A DNA stretch of 64,000 nucleotides, taken from positions 1,793,486 through 1,857,485 of the forward strand of contig BCKT01000001.1 of NCBI GenBank assembly GCA_003116875.1, read 5' to 3'. The position numbers and the translations under genes were made by a program. The stretch comes from Takashimella koratensis. Taxonomy: Eukaryota > Basidiomycota > Tremellomycetes > Trichosporonales > Tetragoniomycetaceae. The notes beneath the pieces were generated by a model. That model worked only from the letters and a program-made list of their open reading frames with translations, ran no database searches and was not told the origin of the DNA. Below are positions 47,701 through 59,572 of the stretch, piece by piece (positions within the stretch are counted from its first letter, which is position 1; the number at the start of each line of letters is the position of its first letter).

Positions 47701-50700
47701 GCAGCAGACCGGTCCATGTGAGTCGCACGAACTTGGCGGGCGAGTCGAACTTTTGCATGAACCGCGAGACGAGCACATAGGCCATCAATTTGACTGTTGG
47801 TTCGAGGAGATTGATACCGGTCCACGAGAGCATGAAGACTAATTTTCGGTGCGCTTCGATCTTGGCCGAGCAATGCTGGACCAGGAGTGTAACGCAGCGG
47901 ATGAACTCGATGATCAATGAGTCGTTGTGTTGCGCAAGGGCGAGCTTGACGGCCGAGCCATGCAGCATGACTTCAGCGATCTTGGTCATACGCTCGGTCG
48001 TAATGAGCGACTCGGCGTTGTCCTCTTTACCGCTGTCCTCCCGCTCGTTGAAGTAGACAAGAAGTGTCGGGTTGACGACAAGGCGCAATGCGTTGGTCTT
48101 GAACGCCCAGCTGACCGATTCCGAGTCGTAAGCGAGGAGGAAGTGGTCGATGACTTCGCGACGGTACTCGATCGACTCTTGCAGCGCCGCATGCTGGTAG
48201 AGGAAGAAGGCGACAGCCGAGCGATCGAAGGCACTACGGATCTCGTACGCCTCGACGAGGTGGAATAGGAGCGGGACGTGTTGCTGGTGTTTGAGGCTGG
48301 TCATGAACATCTCGAGCAAGATTCCCGGCATGATCTGGTAGTTGTAACCCGACATGTCGCTCTTGTGGTCGCGCGACCGCTGCAACAGCGCTCGCCACAC
48401 GTTAACCAACGGCTCCAAGACCGACTCCTCTGACAGGAGTGCCGGGGAGACGCGGGACAGCTCGCGAACGATGTAAAGACCGGGCATGACGATGTCGAGG
48501 GCTTCAAAGTCGGCAAAACACAACTGGTAGATGGCCTCGACGCGTCCGCAAAGTTCGGTTACAAGCTGAGGTGCGAAGCCGGACGCGATAATGTTTCTGA
48601 ACGTCCAGACGAGACGCTCGTTGCGCATGTTGTCGAGCAAATGCTGGGCCGCTTCGACATGGTAGCGATCGAAGTACTTGCCGAGTACCTCGGTGAAGGG
48701 ACCAGGTGTCGACTGACAAAGCGCCGACTCAACCTCGATGACGCGCGTACTGAGGGTCTTCATGTACTGCACTGCAGTGGGCGGGAGCAAGCGGAAAATG
48801 GTGACGAGTCGAGTCATCCTTGCGATATCGGGATTGTCGTCAAGCGGGCCCGACGCGGCTTTCGCCAGCATCTGTTGGTCGGAGAGGGTTTCAAAGTGGT
48901 CGAGCAATTTGACACCGATCTCGACTTTGAAATAGTTGTGCAAGAGCTCGAGGAAACGAGCCAAACCCTCAAGACCCGAAACGCTGAGGCGCTTGGCGTC
49001 GGCGAGGTTGACGAGAATTGGCCGAAGACCGGTCTGCAGAACGTCTTTTGGTAGCTTGGCTTGAACCTGAAGAACGTGACGGAGACCTTCGTGAGCGGCG
49101 TCAACGATCTCGGGCGAGGGAGAGTACACGTGTTTAAAATACACCGTAAGAATCCTTCAAAGTCAGCGAAAAGATCTTCGATGTACCAGACTCACCTCTG
49201 CTTGACGCTTGACAGGTTGGGCATCTCGAAGAACTCGGTGCAATCCATGGTCGAGCAGAGCATCTTGATACACGAGACTCGGAGCGTCTTGAGCCAGTAC
49301 TCTTGTCGGTGGGTCGGGGGCTTGTTTTGCACCAGACTGCTGTCGTCTACATCCGCCAGTGCGACTACTTCCTGGACGAGACGAACGAACTCGTCCGTAA
49401 TCTCGGGAATGGATGGTCGTAAGTTGAGGAGGTACGTCACGCAGTCGATATGGCCGACCTGTACGGGGAAGGGGAGTGCTCGGAGGGGTTTGAGGAAGAT
49501 GGGACCCGTCGCCCGGTCGAGAAGAACAGCACGGGCAACGTCGGTGATGAGCTCCGAGATCGACTGCTCCGTGACCTCTGCGAGAAGCTTGATACAGGAT
49601 TGCGCAGCTTCACGCGAAAGTTTCTTCTGGCTATTGAGTTCGCGAACAAGAATCTCCGTGAGTCGGCCGAGCTTCCCCTTGCCGTCTTCTTGGGACTGGC
49701 AGATACGAATGAGGTGATGAATAAGATCGATGATGTCGTCGACCGAGCTGGGCGCCTCCTTCGGTGCGTCGCGAAGCGCGAAGAGCAAAGTGCGAACAAA
49801 CTCCAACTCGTGCTCGATCACGTACCGCCGGCTGAGATCGGCGCGACGAACAAATACGTCCATCGCCGTCACTCCCGCCATCTTGCACGACCAGTCCTCC
49901 TCGTAACAAAGCTGAGTAAAGCGGTTGAAGAAGTTGTGGACGAATCGATCAATGTCGCGAGACCTGTCTTTGTTGCCCATGAACTCTGCGTTGGACGCCA
50001 AAATCTTGAAGTCACCGATGATGAGACCAAGCAGGTCGGCGAGGCCTGGTCGTTTTTCCTGCGTCGTCTCGGACAGCGTCAGGACAAGGACTTCGACCAA
50101 AGCCGAGGTGAGCGGAAGTTGTCGTCGCTTGGTGATTGCGAGAACGAATTCGTCGTCGGTCTGGTCGACGCCACGTCGCAGCTCGGTACCGAAGATGCGC
50201 TTGCAGTACGATCGCACAAACTCTTTGGCCTTCTCGCCGACGGCTGATGTTTGACAACTCGCCCGGAACAAGCTGCTCAATGTATCGCGGAACACTGGGC
50301 TGCCCTCTGGGTCGTGCTGGTCCTTCTGCAACACACTCATCGCCGACATCATCAAAACCTCGAGACCGTCCTCCTCAAACCACTCGAGGCGGTTGTCCAC
50401 CACCTTCTTCGCTGCCGTGACCAACGGACCGAGTTCAAACCGGTGCGTCTTGCCCTCAAACGAGATGGGCGCCGTGTAGTCGCTTGCTGCTGGCTTGTAC
50501 TCCAACAAGTTTTCCACCTCGGGGAACTTGCGATTCCGTCCTCCCAGCTTGCCCAAGATCTTGACGGCCGTGTGTGCGTGCGGACGGTTGGCCGGGATGG
50601 GCTTGAGGAGCTGGTAGAGAGCGTTCATCAGGTCGCGGTAAATTGGCATCATGGTCGGATCGAGGAAGTCGGCGGTGAGGTTGTCGATACACAACTCGAG

Positions 50701-53570
50701 CGTACGCAAACCTTGGCTGATAAGCTCGTGGCCGGCTTGGAGAGCGAGCACGAGTGGCTTCATCAAGTAGCCGAGCAATGGCAAGAGGTTGGTGAGGCGG
50801 ACGGGCACGGTCAACATGAGTTCGACAAAGAGATCTCTTTGCGCCTCGTCTCGCGCGTGCTGCAGCAGATACGATAGATTGTCGAGCATCTCCTGGAGGA
50901 TTGGCAAAACCTCCTTATAGAGCGCCTCGAAACGGCCACCACCAATCGATCGGAACAATGCTCGAAGGATCTGGTAGTAGATGGTCGGATCGGGTGACTT
51001 TGGCGCCAACGAGAACGATCCCATGATGAGTTTTTGCAAGTGGGGGACGAGCACGGCCTCGTTGGTCGCGATATGCTGGTTGATAGCGAGGAACGACATC
51101 TTGAAGAGTCGAAGAGTGAGACTGGCCTTTTGTTTCGAGTATTTGCCAATGTCCTCGAGCGAGTCCATGAGGTACTTGAGACAAATGGCGACGAGCTGGT
51201 GCGAGACAGCGTCGTGTGGGATGATGACCTGGATCAACGAGAAGACGTGCATGTTGGCGAGCGAGTTTTCGATGAAAAAATTCATGTTGACGGACCAGAC
51301 TTCACGGAACGAGTGCGGGTTGTAAAGGAGTAGGATCTGAGTGAGGAGCTCGATCGATTCCTTTGGTTCTCGCGGATCCCGAATCCCGTCAAAGATAGCA
51401 AGAGCACGAAGACTGTATCGGAAGAGATCGCCAAGCTGATCGCCGTCCGGTTGAGGGAGAGGGTTTTCCCCTTGCCGGGTAATCGTGAGGAGGGTGCGGA
51501 AGAGGTGGAGGAGGGTTTTGAAAAGGTATCGAGCTTCACGACAGAAATTTTCGAGTGAGTCGTTGGCGTATGTGACCTGGTGGACGGGCATGTTCTGCTC
51601 AATCTCGCGCCATCCGTGAGCGAGTCGATCTGCGTCGGCTGCCGATTTCGACTCGTCCTCCATCTCAACGTCGCCGTCCACGTCCTGCTTCGCCTTGGCC
51701 TTGCCTTTGTCCTTGGCGTCACCCTCAGCCGGCGGTGCCTCCACTTTCGCCTTGGCCTTCCCTTTATCCCGCACTGACAACGCCTTAAGCCGGTCGTGGG
51801 CGTCGCACATGGCCGACAGCTTTTGCAAGGCCGCGAAGAAGATGCTCCGCATCGAGTGTGTGGCTTGTTCAGTGCCTAGCTTGACCGCAATCGAATCGCT
51901 GATGGTGTTGAGGAGTTTCGCGCACATCGTTTGGATCGAGCTCGGAAAGCTGGTGTCGTTCAATGCGCACGAGAAGATGTAGACTACGTGCATCAATTGC
52001 GCCGGCGGGATTTCGCTTCGCGTGTGATGGATCAAATCGGCAACGACAGAGTAGGCCAACGATCGAAGCGTCTCTCGACTCGTGATACCGGTCCCGACCA
52101 AGACCTTCTCCTCGAGCATGATGTCGATGAAGGGGAGGAACGACGCTTTGGAGTCGATGGTGAGGATATGGCGCGTCGCAACCAGCAGCTCCTGTAATAG
52201 ATTAGACTACACTCAGTGAATCATGACCCACCTTTCGAGTGCTAACGTCCTCTGGCGGACAATCCCGCAGCAACCGCACGCAAGCCTCAGGGAACACATC
52301 AATGTAGTCTCGGATGTTCCCTTGCGATCCACGAAGAACGTATGCCAAGAACGCCATGGTCTTGACCTGCGCCTTGATCAACTCGGCGTACATCTCCCGA
52401 TTTTGGATCCCATCAGCCACGCCGGTGAAGATCTCGCCTCGCTCCTTCCACTGCAGATGTGCCAGCCGCTGTGGTTCCGGTTGGATTTTGATACTCTCCA
52501 AGACGAGCGGGTAAAAGTCGAGCATCGCGGGGCCCATGACTTGCTTGTAGGTTTGGAAGATAAGAACCACGGCGATCGGGCATTCAGTGAGGACTTTAGG
52601 CGAGTGGAGAGCGTGCGCAATGACAATTCGTGATTTCCCGTCTGCAGTACTAGGTTGGGCGGCGGGTTCGGCAGCTGATGGAGGGGGCGCTAATGTCTCC
52701 TCTGTTGACGCGGGCGCATCCGACGACTGGCCACCTTCCTCGTCCTTCTTCTCCGTCTTGCCATCGGCCTTGGTCGCCAGAGGTCAGCTACCGCAAACTC
52801 CTTGAAAAGTCAATAGCTCACCGCTGGCTTTGCGCTTGCTCCTCCTGACAGTCCAAACTCCTTCTCCACGACGCCCTTGATGTTCGCATACATCTGCTTG
52901 ACAAGCTCGAGGAATGAATCAACGTGCGGCTCGGCGGCGTCCTGATAACGGTCAGCTACGGCTCCCAACTGAAATTCTAGGTAAGCTGACTCACCTTTGC
53001 GCTCCGGAAGCCGTCGACGATAATCTTGATACACATCATGGCGTTCTCCTCGTTCTCCACTCTGAGAATCTTGATCATCAGCCCGAGGATGGTCGATTCG
53101 TGTTGTCGGTACGGCTCGGTATGTGGTAACCGTTGGAGGAAGGTCAACAGGTTGTATCGAACTCTCCACTCGACTCCTGGCTCTTTCACGAACACAATCG
53201 TCTTCTCATCTGACAAGATGGTCACGAGCATGGGGACGAAAACGCCTAGGTATTTTTCGTAAAACGCGAAATCTCGATTACTCTCTGCTGAATCGCGAAG
53301 CTCGTTGGAGATTTCGATTTTCCGTCGGTAGGGGACTTTTGGGTCAAGCATTTGGGAGGAGAGAAGCTCGCAGTCGGCGAGTGTCGCTGGTCCGACGGAT
53401 GCGCTGACGCTGTGGCCTGTCATGGTCGCTGGTGGTGCACCCATGGCTGAAGGTGTTGATGTCTCGGCTGGTGTACCAGGGACGAGTGGCAAGGTGTTGG
53501 TGGCGGTGGATGATTTGCGAGGTCGACCGGCGGGCCCAGTTCGGCTGCCCGAGGGCGTGGGCTGCGCCAT
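41762..53570 (-). CDS. TRA1: Tra1/TRRAP scaffold of SAGA and NuA4
   Basis: Giant PIKK-family pseudokinase that binds activators and anchors the SAGA and NuA4 acetyltransferase complexes. The ATG at 53570 starts MAQPTPSGSRTG; the gene is 11.8 kb, about 3,700 aa, in long exons (for example 49192-52119, 46985-49144, 43970-46957) separated by short introns. HEAT-repeat solenoids fill the N-terminal two-thirds. The FAT region lies around 43500-46900 (TLRRLLEKVWLFDD near the start, then PELADDIYSYLKTQHPFLALCMEKMVDQFQYRAKP). The kinase-like domain has RRITMIGHNGVFYPFTVQ but CCLSNRAPSRFHL stands where an active enzyme has the catalytic loop HRxxN, and no DFG is present. FATC ends NENFMAWF, matching the Tra1 terminus. 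A Pro/Ala/Gln linker (about 43620-43900) precedes the kinase-like part. Length, order and the missing catalytic motifs fit Tra1 and no other PIKK. Confidence 0.95.
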
Positions 53571-54088
53571 GGTCTGGTGAGAGGGTTAATGTAGAGTGCG
53601 TCGATGAGTTGGTGATCGTCTCTTGCTTGGATAGGACTGAGTGAAGGGTAGGAGAGATGAAGGGAGATCAAGGGACGAGGATGATGTTGATCATGAACGA
53701 GTCGGCGAACGAGGTGGCCGGTGTCGTGTGAAGGTGTGTTTACAATCTCTGTCGGCGTGTAGGTCGTATAGTGGATGTTGGCTGTGAGCTTGACTCGTCT
53801 CGCGTCGCGCTGGGTCACGTCGGGATGGATGGATGGATGGATGGATGGATGGATGGATGGATGGATTGACAAAATCAAAATCCCGAGTTCGAGGGGGGAA
53901 TCGACCGCCGGCCCAGCGAGGTCACTCGAGACTTCTAACCCAAACTATAACGCCGAAACGCCGCGCGCGGGGTCTCCACACTCATCCACATACACACAAC
54001 CTCAACCTTGCTGTCCGCCGCCGGATGGCACGTCGTCACCATCACCCTCGTCCTCGCCGTCATCACCAACCTACCCTACCTAATCGAC
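53571..54088. promoter_or_regulatory. Divergent promoter, TRA1 / EMC2
   Basis: 518 bp between TRA1 (minus) and EMC2 (plus). It contains (GGAT)11 at 53823-53866 and CACACTCATCCACATACACACAACC just ahead of the EMC2 leader. No gene was seen. Confidence 0.45.
53823..53866. repeat. (GGAT)11 tetranucleotide microsatellite
   Basis: Eleven perfect GGAT units in the promoter shared by TRA1 and EMC2; likely length-variable between strains. Confidence 0.95.
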
Positions 54089-55413
54089 ATGGCACTCACC
54101 GATATCGACCAGCTTGCTCAGTGGAGATCTCTTGGAGCGAGGCGGTCTCAAGAGGTCGTTCAGCTTGCTTCTCGTGTCTTGAAACAAGGCGGACTTGGTG
54201 ACCAAGGTGAGCACCGTCTCCGGCTGATTTAGCTTCTTGCCTCTCCTGGTGTCCGAGTTGAGAGAAGAGATGCAAGGTCTAGGCAGACGCTCACCGATGC
54301 TTGCTTTATGCGCGAACAACTCTACAGAGTGGGCCATCCGTGAACAACTAGCTATTGCCGCACTCGACTTGGGCCAGCTCAAACTCGCAGATGTAAGTGG
54401 ACACCTCCGAGTTCACAGCGGTATTTACTCATATATGATACCGCACGAATGCACAAATCGCTGACATTCTACGACAGAGCCAACTGAATCTCTTGAAACG
54501 ACAGTTTGCGGGCTCGCCACGCGTCGAGCTGTTGCGAGGATTGCGACTGGAGGCGGCAGGAGATGTGGAACGTGCCAAAGAGGTTTATAACAGTTTATTA
54601 AGCGACGACGAGTGCAACGTGGTGAGTAGTGTCCTAGCATCTTCTCGCATCGCACTACACCCACTCGGTGTCCTCTCTTTGCTGCATACACTGACCCCGT
54701 TCAGTCGGCATACCAGCGCCTCATCTCTTTATCCCTCTCTTCCCCTGCCCAAGCCATCACCCAGCTCTTGGCCTACCTCGACACTTTCTACTCTGACCCG
54801 CAAGCATGGTCCCTCCTCGCGGAACTCTACGCCGACCTCGGTCTCTATGCGCAGAGCCTCAGCGCGCTGGGTCACCTCGTGCTCATCAACACATGGGACA
54901 GCAACGCGGTGCTTCGAGCCGGCGAGACGGCTTATACCTTGGGGTAAGTCTATCTGTCACAAGTTCAACGTCAATGTATATGGACTTTCCGTCAGAGTGC
55001 GAGGTGTAGGCCCTTGTTGCTACTCTAGAATGGTGCAGCCTTGCTAATCGTGCACAGGGACTATCAACTTGCGTTGAAACATTTCCTTCGTGCGACCGAA
55101 ATGGAATCGCCGCCATCTGGCCCTTCAACCTCGTCGCGAACACGATCATGGTGGGGTGTGAAGCTTGTAAGTGGAGCCGGCATCCAACCCACGGTCCCGA
55201 GTTCTCGCTGACACGCTCTGCTGCGATTGACTTTGTGGGAAACAGTCGGTTCGGCGGTTACGTGATGGAGTGAGCAAAGTGGAGACCTCTGTCCCAGACA
55301 GCGCACGGACGACGGTGGCGCAATTGGCCAAGCTGGACGTGATCGCGACGGAACGGCTCCTCGCCGCCGGTGGTGCCGGGATGGGTGTGCGCCGCAAGGC
55401 GTTGAGTGCATGA
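54089..55413 (+). CDS. EMC2: ER membrane protein complex subunit 2 (EMC2)
   Basis: TPR subunit on the cytosolic face of the ER membrane protein complex, which inserts tail-anchored and multipass membrane proteins. Exons 54089-54206, 54328-54392, 54478-54621, 54705-54943, 55058-55166 and 55246-55413 give 280 aa in phase, close to the family's usual size. Matching segments: QLAIAALDLGQLKLADSQLNLLKRQFAGSPRV, LRGLRLEAAGDVERAKEVYNSLL (TPR), ITQLLAYLDTFYSDPQAWSLLAELYADLGLYAQSLSALGHLVL and AGETAYTLGDYQLALKHFLRA, the characteristic TPR series of EMC2. The C-terminus has a short Ser-rich loop (SGPSTSSRTRSWWG) and a basic end. The next gene in the same direction, 238 bp downstream, is GET4, another membrane-insertion factor. 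Confidence 0.88.
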
Positions 55414-55651
55414 GGGGATGAGGATTGATTATAGTTTGTACGAGTCCATGCAACATCACGACCGAGGTTTTATATTAATCCGCCACGTCCCTTGGACCAA
55501 CCAGCACAACGTCACCTGAGCCTTGAATCCCATCCATCCATCCTCCCACTCATCCCAACGTCTTTCATCCATTTCTTCATCAACCCCAGCCCGACTCTAC
55601 ACCCCTTACCCAAGCTTGCACTCCTCCCCCTTCGCATCTCCTCTGCTCACC

Positions 55652-57178
55652 ATGCCACCTCGTCAAGCCCGTGCGCCGACGCTTGACTCTCTCCTCCCTC
55701 CCATCCTCTCGCTGATCACGAGCACCCCTCCCAACCCTTACTCCGCACACCAGAAGGCCCTCACGACGACAGCCCGACTCGTGCACTCGGGCCATGCGGC
55801 GCTCGCTGTGGAGATCTTGTTCGCCAGTGCACGAGAGCTGCTTAAGATCGGCGAGGGTGGAAGTGGGAGTGAGCTCGGTGCTAGGATGGTCGAGGTGATG
55901 AATGAGTCTGGCGTGGAGATTGATGACAAGTCGAGAGGTCAGTTTGTTGCTTCCTGCTCGCGGCTGTTTTCGTGTGACCTCTCTTGATACGTTGCTCGCT
56001 CCTGTTCTCATCGGCCACTCATGGCATCCCCTTCACTCTGCAGTATGCCTTGACATCTTAACTCGTCCTTCCAAAGTCCCAACTGACAACCTCAGCCTCC
56101 GTGACGCAGCTCCTCGCGCTCACCCCGCCTTCCGGCTCATGGCGTAAGAAGCTCAGTGACGCCGCGATCAAGTGGTCGACTAGCGGCGGGTGCCCGACCG
56201 GTGACCCGGCTCTGCACCAGTACATCGGCGAGTTGTACTACAAAGGTAAGTCGTACTCTCCACTACTTCTACCACTGCTTTCATGAGCAGTGCTGTACAA
56301 CAAGAGCATTGCTAACCACTGTTTCTCTTGATACCACCAGACCGCCTCTTCGTACCCGCAGAGCAACACCTGCTTGCCTCGGGCAAGCGAGACGCTGCGA
56401 CTTTGCTCGCTGATATGATGTTTGAGTGGTGCGTTAGTCCTCCCTTCGACCTCGTCATTATCCCTCTCAAATCTTTGTCGCTACCGTTCAGACACTGCGG
56501 AATGGATTTGCTGATGTTTGCAGGTGCGAGAAGGGCGCTCTCGACCCGGGACCGTACGCCGTTCGCGGCACACTCCCGTGCGTATTTCTTTCCTCCCCTC
56601 ATTCCCTTCCCTACTTTCACCTTCACCTTACTGATACTCATCCACAGTTTCCTTGCCCAGAGCCCACCCAACATCCTCCCCGCAACGACCTTCCTCACTC
56701 GATTCCTCTCCCTGCTCTCTTCCCCTTCCTCACCTTCCTCTTCCCTCTTCCTCTCTATTTTACCTAGCCAGACCTCGTTCTCTATCGCCGAGATCCACGT
56801 GACGGCGTCCCCGACGCTCAACTTTCTCCAGCTCGCGTTGGTCACTGTCCAGCGTGCGCCAGCGCCGGGGGTGTCTGGGGTTCAAGCGCGCGGGATGGAC
56901 GGAGGGATTGGGAGAGAGTGGGAGTCGCTCGTCTCGAGGTATCGACGCCTCAGTGGGGTTCATGGCGTTCTCGGCCAGCCCCAGGTCGTCGAAGTACGTT
57001 CAAAGTTGTTGCTCTTCGTGCGAGTGCTGATCATTTTTTCCAGATCCTTGACCACATCTCCAGCGGCGTGTTCCTCATCCCCTCGCGCCAGGGCGGCAAC
57101 GACATGCTCCAAAACCTCATGGGCTCTCTGTTCGGCGGCGGCGGTGGTGGTGGTGGCCGTTCCATCGGCGCGCGATGA
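55652..57178 (+). CDS. GET4: Get4-like component of the tail-anchored protein pathway
   Basis: Get4 forms a complex with Get5 and hands tail-anchored proteins from Sgt2 to Get3. Exons 55652-55937, 56096-56245, 56341-56428, 56524-56577, 56648-56993 and 57044-57178 give 352 aa in phase. Features shared with Get4: an N-terminal helical array (HQKALTTTARLVHSGHAALAVEILFASARELL), KKLSDAAIKWSTSGGCPTGDPALHQYIGELYYK (matches the ALKWSSGGSGKLGHPRLH-like part of animal GET4), the AEQHLLASGKRDAATLLADMMFEW segment, PTLNFLQLALVTVQR and a C-terminal LMGSLFGGG, similar to the LLTSLMGS end of animal GET4. The C-terminus is a run of Gly (residues about 340-347). The ATG at 55652 is the first in the transcript, directly after a pyrimidine tract. 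Confidence is lower than for EMC2 because helical repeats diverge quickly. Confidence 0.8.
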
Positions 57179-57549
57179 GTATCGAGCCACGCTTATCTCG
57201 CCTCGATGCTGTTTCACACTCCGCCGTCGTGCTCAGATTTGACGTTCGAGCTCATACTTTGCCTACACATGTTCATGCACCTTCTGACGTTTACAAACAC
57301 CTTTGTTTTCTGCTTTCTGCTTTGTTTCCTATCTCCTATTTACAACACCTCGTGATACAAACATCATTCAAACACCTATCAATACTTCAGACCAATTCGC
57401 CTTCACTTGCTCTTCCTCACCCTCTCCACCTCGTGAAGTCCAACACGATTCCCGCGCCGAGCCCTACACGAGCCAAATCGATCTTGGGGCGCTCACCAGC
57501 TTCAATGAAGCACGAAGTTAGCGGGACGGTGAGCGCCGCGTCGATCAAC
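57179..57549. other. Convergent 3' intergenic region
   Basis: These 371 bp lie between GET4 and the small Cys-rich gene. The middle is AT-richer (TTTGTTTTCTGC, TTTACAAACACC). No gene was seen. Confidence 0.4.
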
Positions 57550-58482
57550 TTAGACGTGGAGGTTGGACTTGGGCTCGGCGGCGTCCTTGGCTTTGGCCAT
57601 TTTCTTGCCTTCCTTGTGGAGCTTGGCCATCTGCTTCTTCCAGTTGACTGTTGGGGGTTAGTAAGGCGGGGTGAACAAAGGTCATCATGTCGCTGGAAGA
57701 TATTTGGTAGATAGGATAAATGTGAAGTTTGCAGGGGCGCCCACTTACAGCACTGCTTGCAGTCCTTGTTGGCGTGCGCCTTGCAGACGATGCTGCTGTC
57801 CTTGGTGCTGCGGTAGTAGCTCGGGACGTCGAGCGGTGCACGCGGCATCGTGTCCGAGAGGATGGTAAGGTCGTTGTCTGCGTAAGAGGGTGAGCGAGGG
57901 ACCGATGGGCAAGCGACAAGTGGATACGAAGGGAGAATGAATGATGGAATAGTAGAAGCAAGGGATTACTCACCTTCGCGCCCGTCAAACTCGCAAGCCT
58001 CGCATACCTCCTTACCGTGCGCGCAGAAGCAGGCATCGTTGATCTCGACTAGGGGAGGGTCAGAGTGTCATGTCGGGTGGAGTAGTCTCCGGGGTTGAGT
58101 GGAGGAGATGATGAGGATGATAAGGGTCAGTGGGTGAAGGTGGGATGAGCCCGAGCAGTGTTGCCACTAGCCGGAGAAGGGATGTGTGCCGTTGTGATGG
58201 CTGAGGGATGAGAGCGGGGAGCGCCGGGAGAAGAGGGGAGAAGGGCAGAAAAGACTCACTGGAGGTGGTCGAGCTGGAGAAGAGGAAGAAGAGTCAGCAT
58301 CAGGATGGATGGATGCGGGTGCTCGTGTGACTCTATGGTATGGATGGATGAAGGTAGGGGCAGGACAAGGTGAGGTAGTCCCACCCGCGTAGGGGATAGC
58401 CGGCTGATGGATGGCTGGGGAGGGGGGAGCAAGGTATGGAGAGCGGCACTCACTCGGTAGGGGAGGTTCCAAAGTCTTGCAT
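57550..58482 (-). CDS. Small Cys-rich protein, 114 aa, putative zinc-binding
   Basis: Function unknown. Exons 58454-58482, 58260-58273 (only 14 nt), 57974-58048, 57749-57877 and 57550-57647 join to 114 aa in phase, from MQDFGTSPTD to KSNLHV. Two clusters could bind one or two zinc ions: CFCAHGKEVCEAC (C-x-C-x3-H... C-x2-C arrangement, residues about 23-35) and CKAHANKDCKQC (residues about 76-87). The C-terminal part is Lys-rich (WKKQMAKLHKEGKKMAKAKD). The spacing resembles MYND-type or other treble-clef fingers, but I cannot assign a family. The flanking genes are GET4 (convergent) and a gapped intergenic region. The exon chain rests on splice-signal quality (GTGAGT/GTAAGT donors) and reading phase. 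Confidence 0.65.
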
Positions 58483-59004
58483 CTTGGACGAGAGTAACAG
58501 GCAGGGGAATGGTCGGCGTTGACAACGATGAGGGGACTTGGAAGGGGGTCAGGGGGACACCAGGGGATGGTGGATGGGGAAGAGGAAGAAGGGGGATAGG
58601 GGGTGGGGGAGGGTTATATATTGCCCAGCTTGGCGGGAGGGGGAAGNNNNNNNNNNNNNNNNNNNNNNNNNNNNNNNNNNNNNNNNNNNNNNNNNNNNNN
58701 NNNNNNNNNNNNNNNNNNNNNNNNNNNNNNNNNNNNNNNNNNNNNNNNNNNNNNNNNNNNNNNNNNNNNNNNNNNNNNNNGAGGCAAGGACGCTGGGGGG
58801 AGGGGGGGGGAGGAAAGCCGGGGGAGGGGGCAGGTGGCCAGAGGAGGACGTTGACCGAGAAGCAAGGGAGGAGGACGCACTCTCATCTGACCTACTACTC
58901 TCTCCGATCTACAGTACAACCCATACACAAAGCTATCGGTCCTCTCCCTTCCGGAATGGAACGGCCTCTCCCGACCTGTGCTTACTCTCGCTGCGCCAAA
59001 GCTA

Positions 59005-59037
<33 letters not shown>

Positions 59038-59572
59038 CCCTACCATCCGGTTGGAATTTGACCTGATCCGACCGAGAGGGGTCTTGTGCCACACTGCTCG
59101 GTGGTCACCCGACCTCTTCCACTTGGGTTCCCTCGCCGCCCTGGGACTAGAGCAACGAGACAGAGACTATACAATTGATCCTAATCCCTCCTCTTTCCTC
59201 CTTCTCCCCCCTCTCGCCCCCTCCTCCTCCTCCTCCCCTCCTTTGACGAGATGCATCCGTTTCTGGCTCTAGTCGTGGTAGGGTGGGACATTTCCGACCA
59301 CTTACGAACATGCCTTTAGGTTACGGTTGGATCCTATCCGGTTGCCCGACCGAGATCTCTCCTCGTTTGCACTTGCTTATTTCTTGCTCCCATTTCGGGA
59401 TCATCGCGTGACCAGATATCTCTGGAGGAATCCATGCTGTAGCTATGATGGATCCTCACAAGTGCTACTCGAGTACCTCTGCACTCTGTACATCCTGATC
59501 CGCTTGTGCCCGCTTGAGTTGCTCTTCTAGCCCAAATTGTTACAACAAGCTGTCCAACTGTCCAAATATAAT
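58483..59572. other. Intergenic region with 134-base assembly gap
   Basis: The sequence is unknown from 58647 to 58780 (N). Both sides of the gap are G-rich (GGGAGGGGGAAG before; GGGGGGAGGGGGGGGGAG after), a composition that often defeats sequencing. On the right are (GAC)11 at 59005-59037 and TCCTCC-rich pyrimidine runs. Promoter of the Cys-rich gene on the left, 3'UTR of the NmrA-like gene at the right edge. A small exon could hide in the gap. Confidence 0.5.
59005..59037. repeat. (GAC)11 trinucleotide repeat
   Basis: Eleven perfect GAC units in a region without a supported gene; translated it would be Asp, Thr or Arg runs depending on frame. Confidence 0.9.

Noticed and set aside
42081..53262. 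Many open frames of 70-260 codons antisense to TRA1 (for example at 45335-46069 and 49450-50247)
   Set aside because: Shadows caused by the GC-rich codon use of TRA1; the minus strand gives continuous Tra1/PIKK homology.
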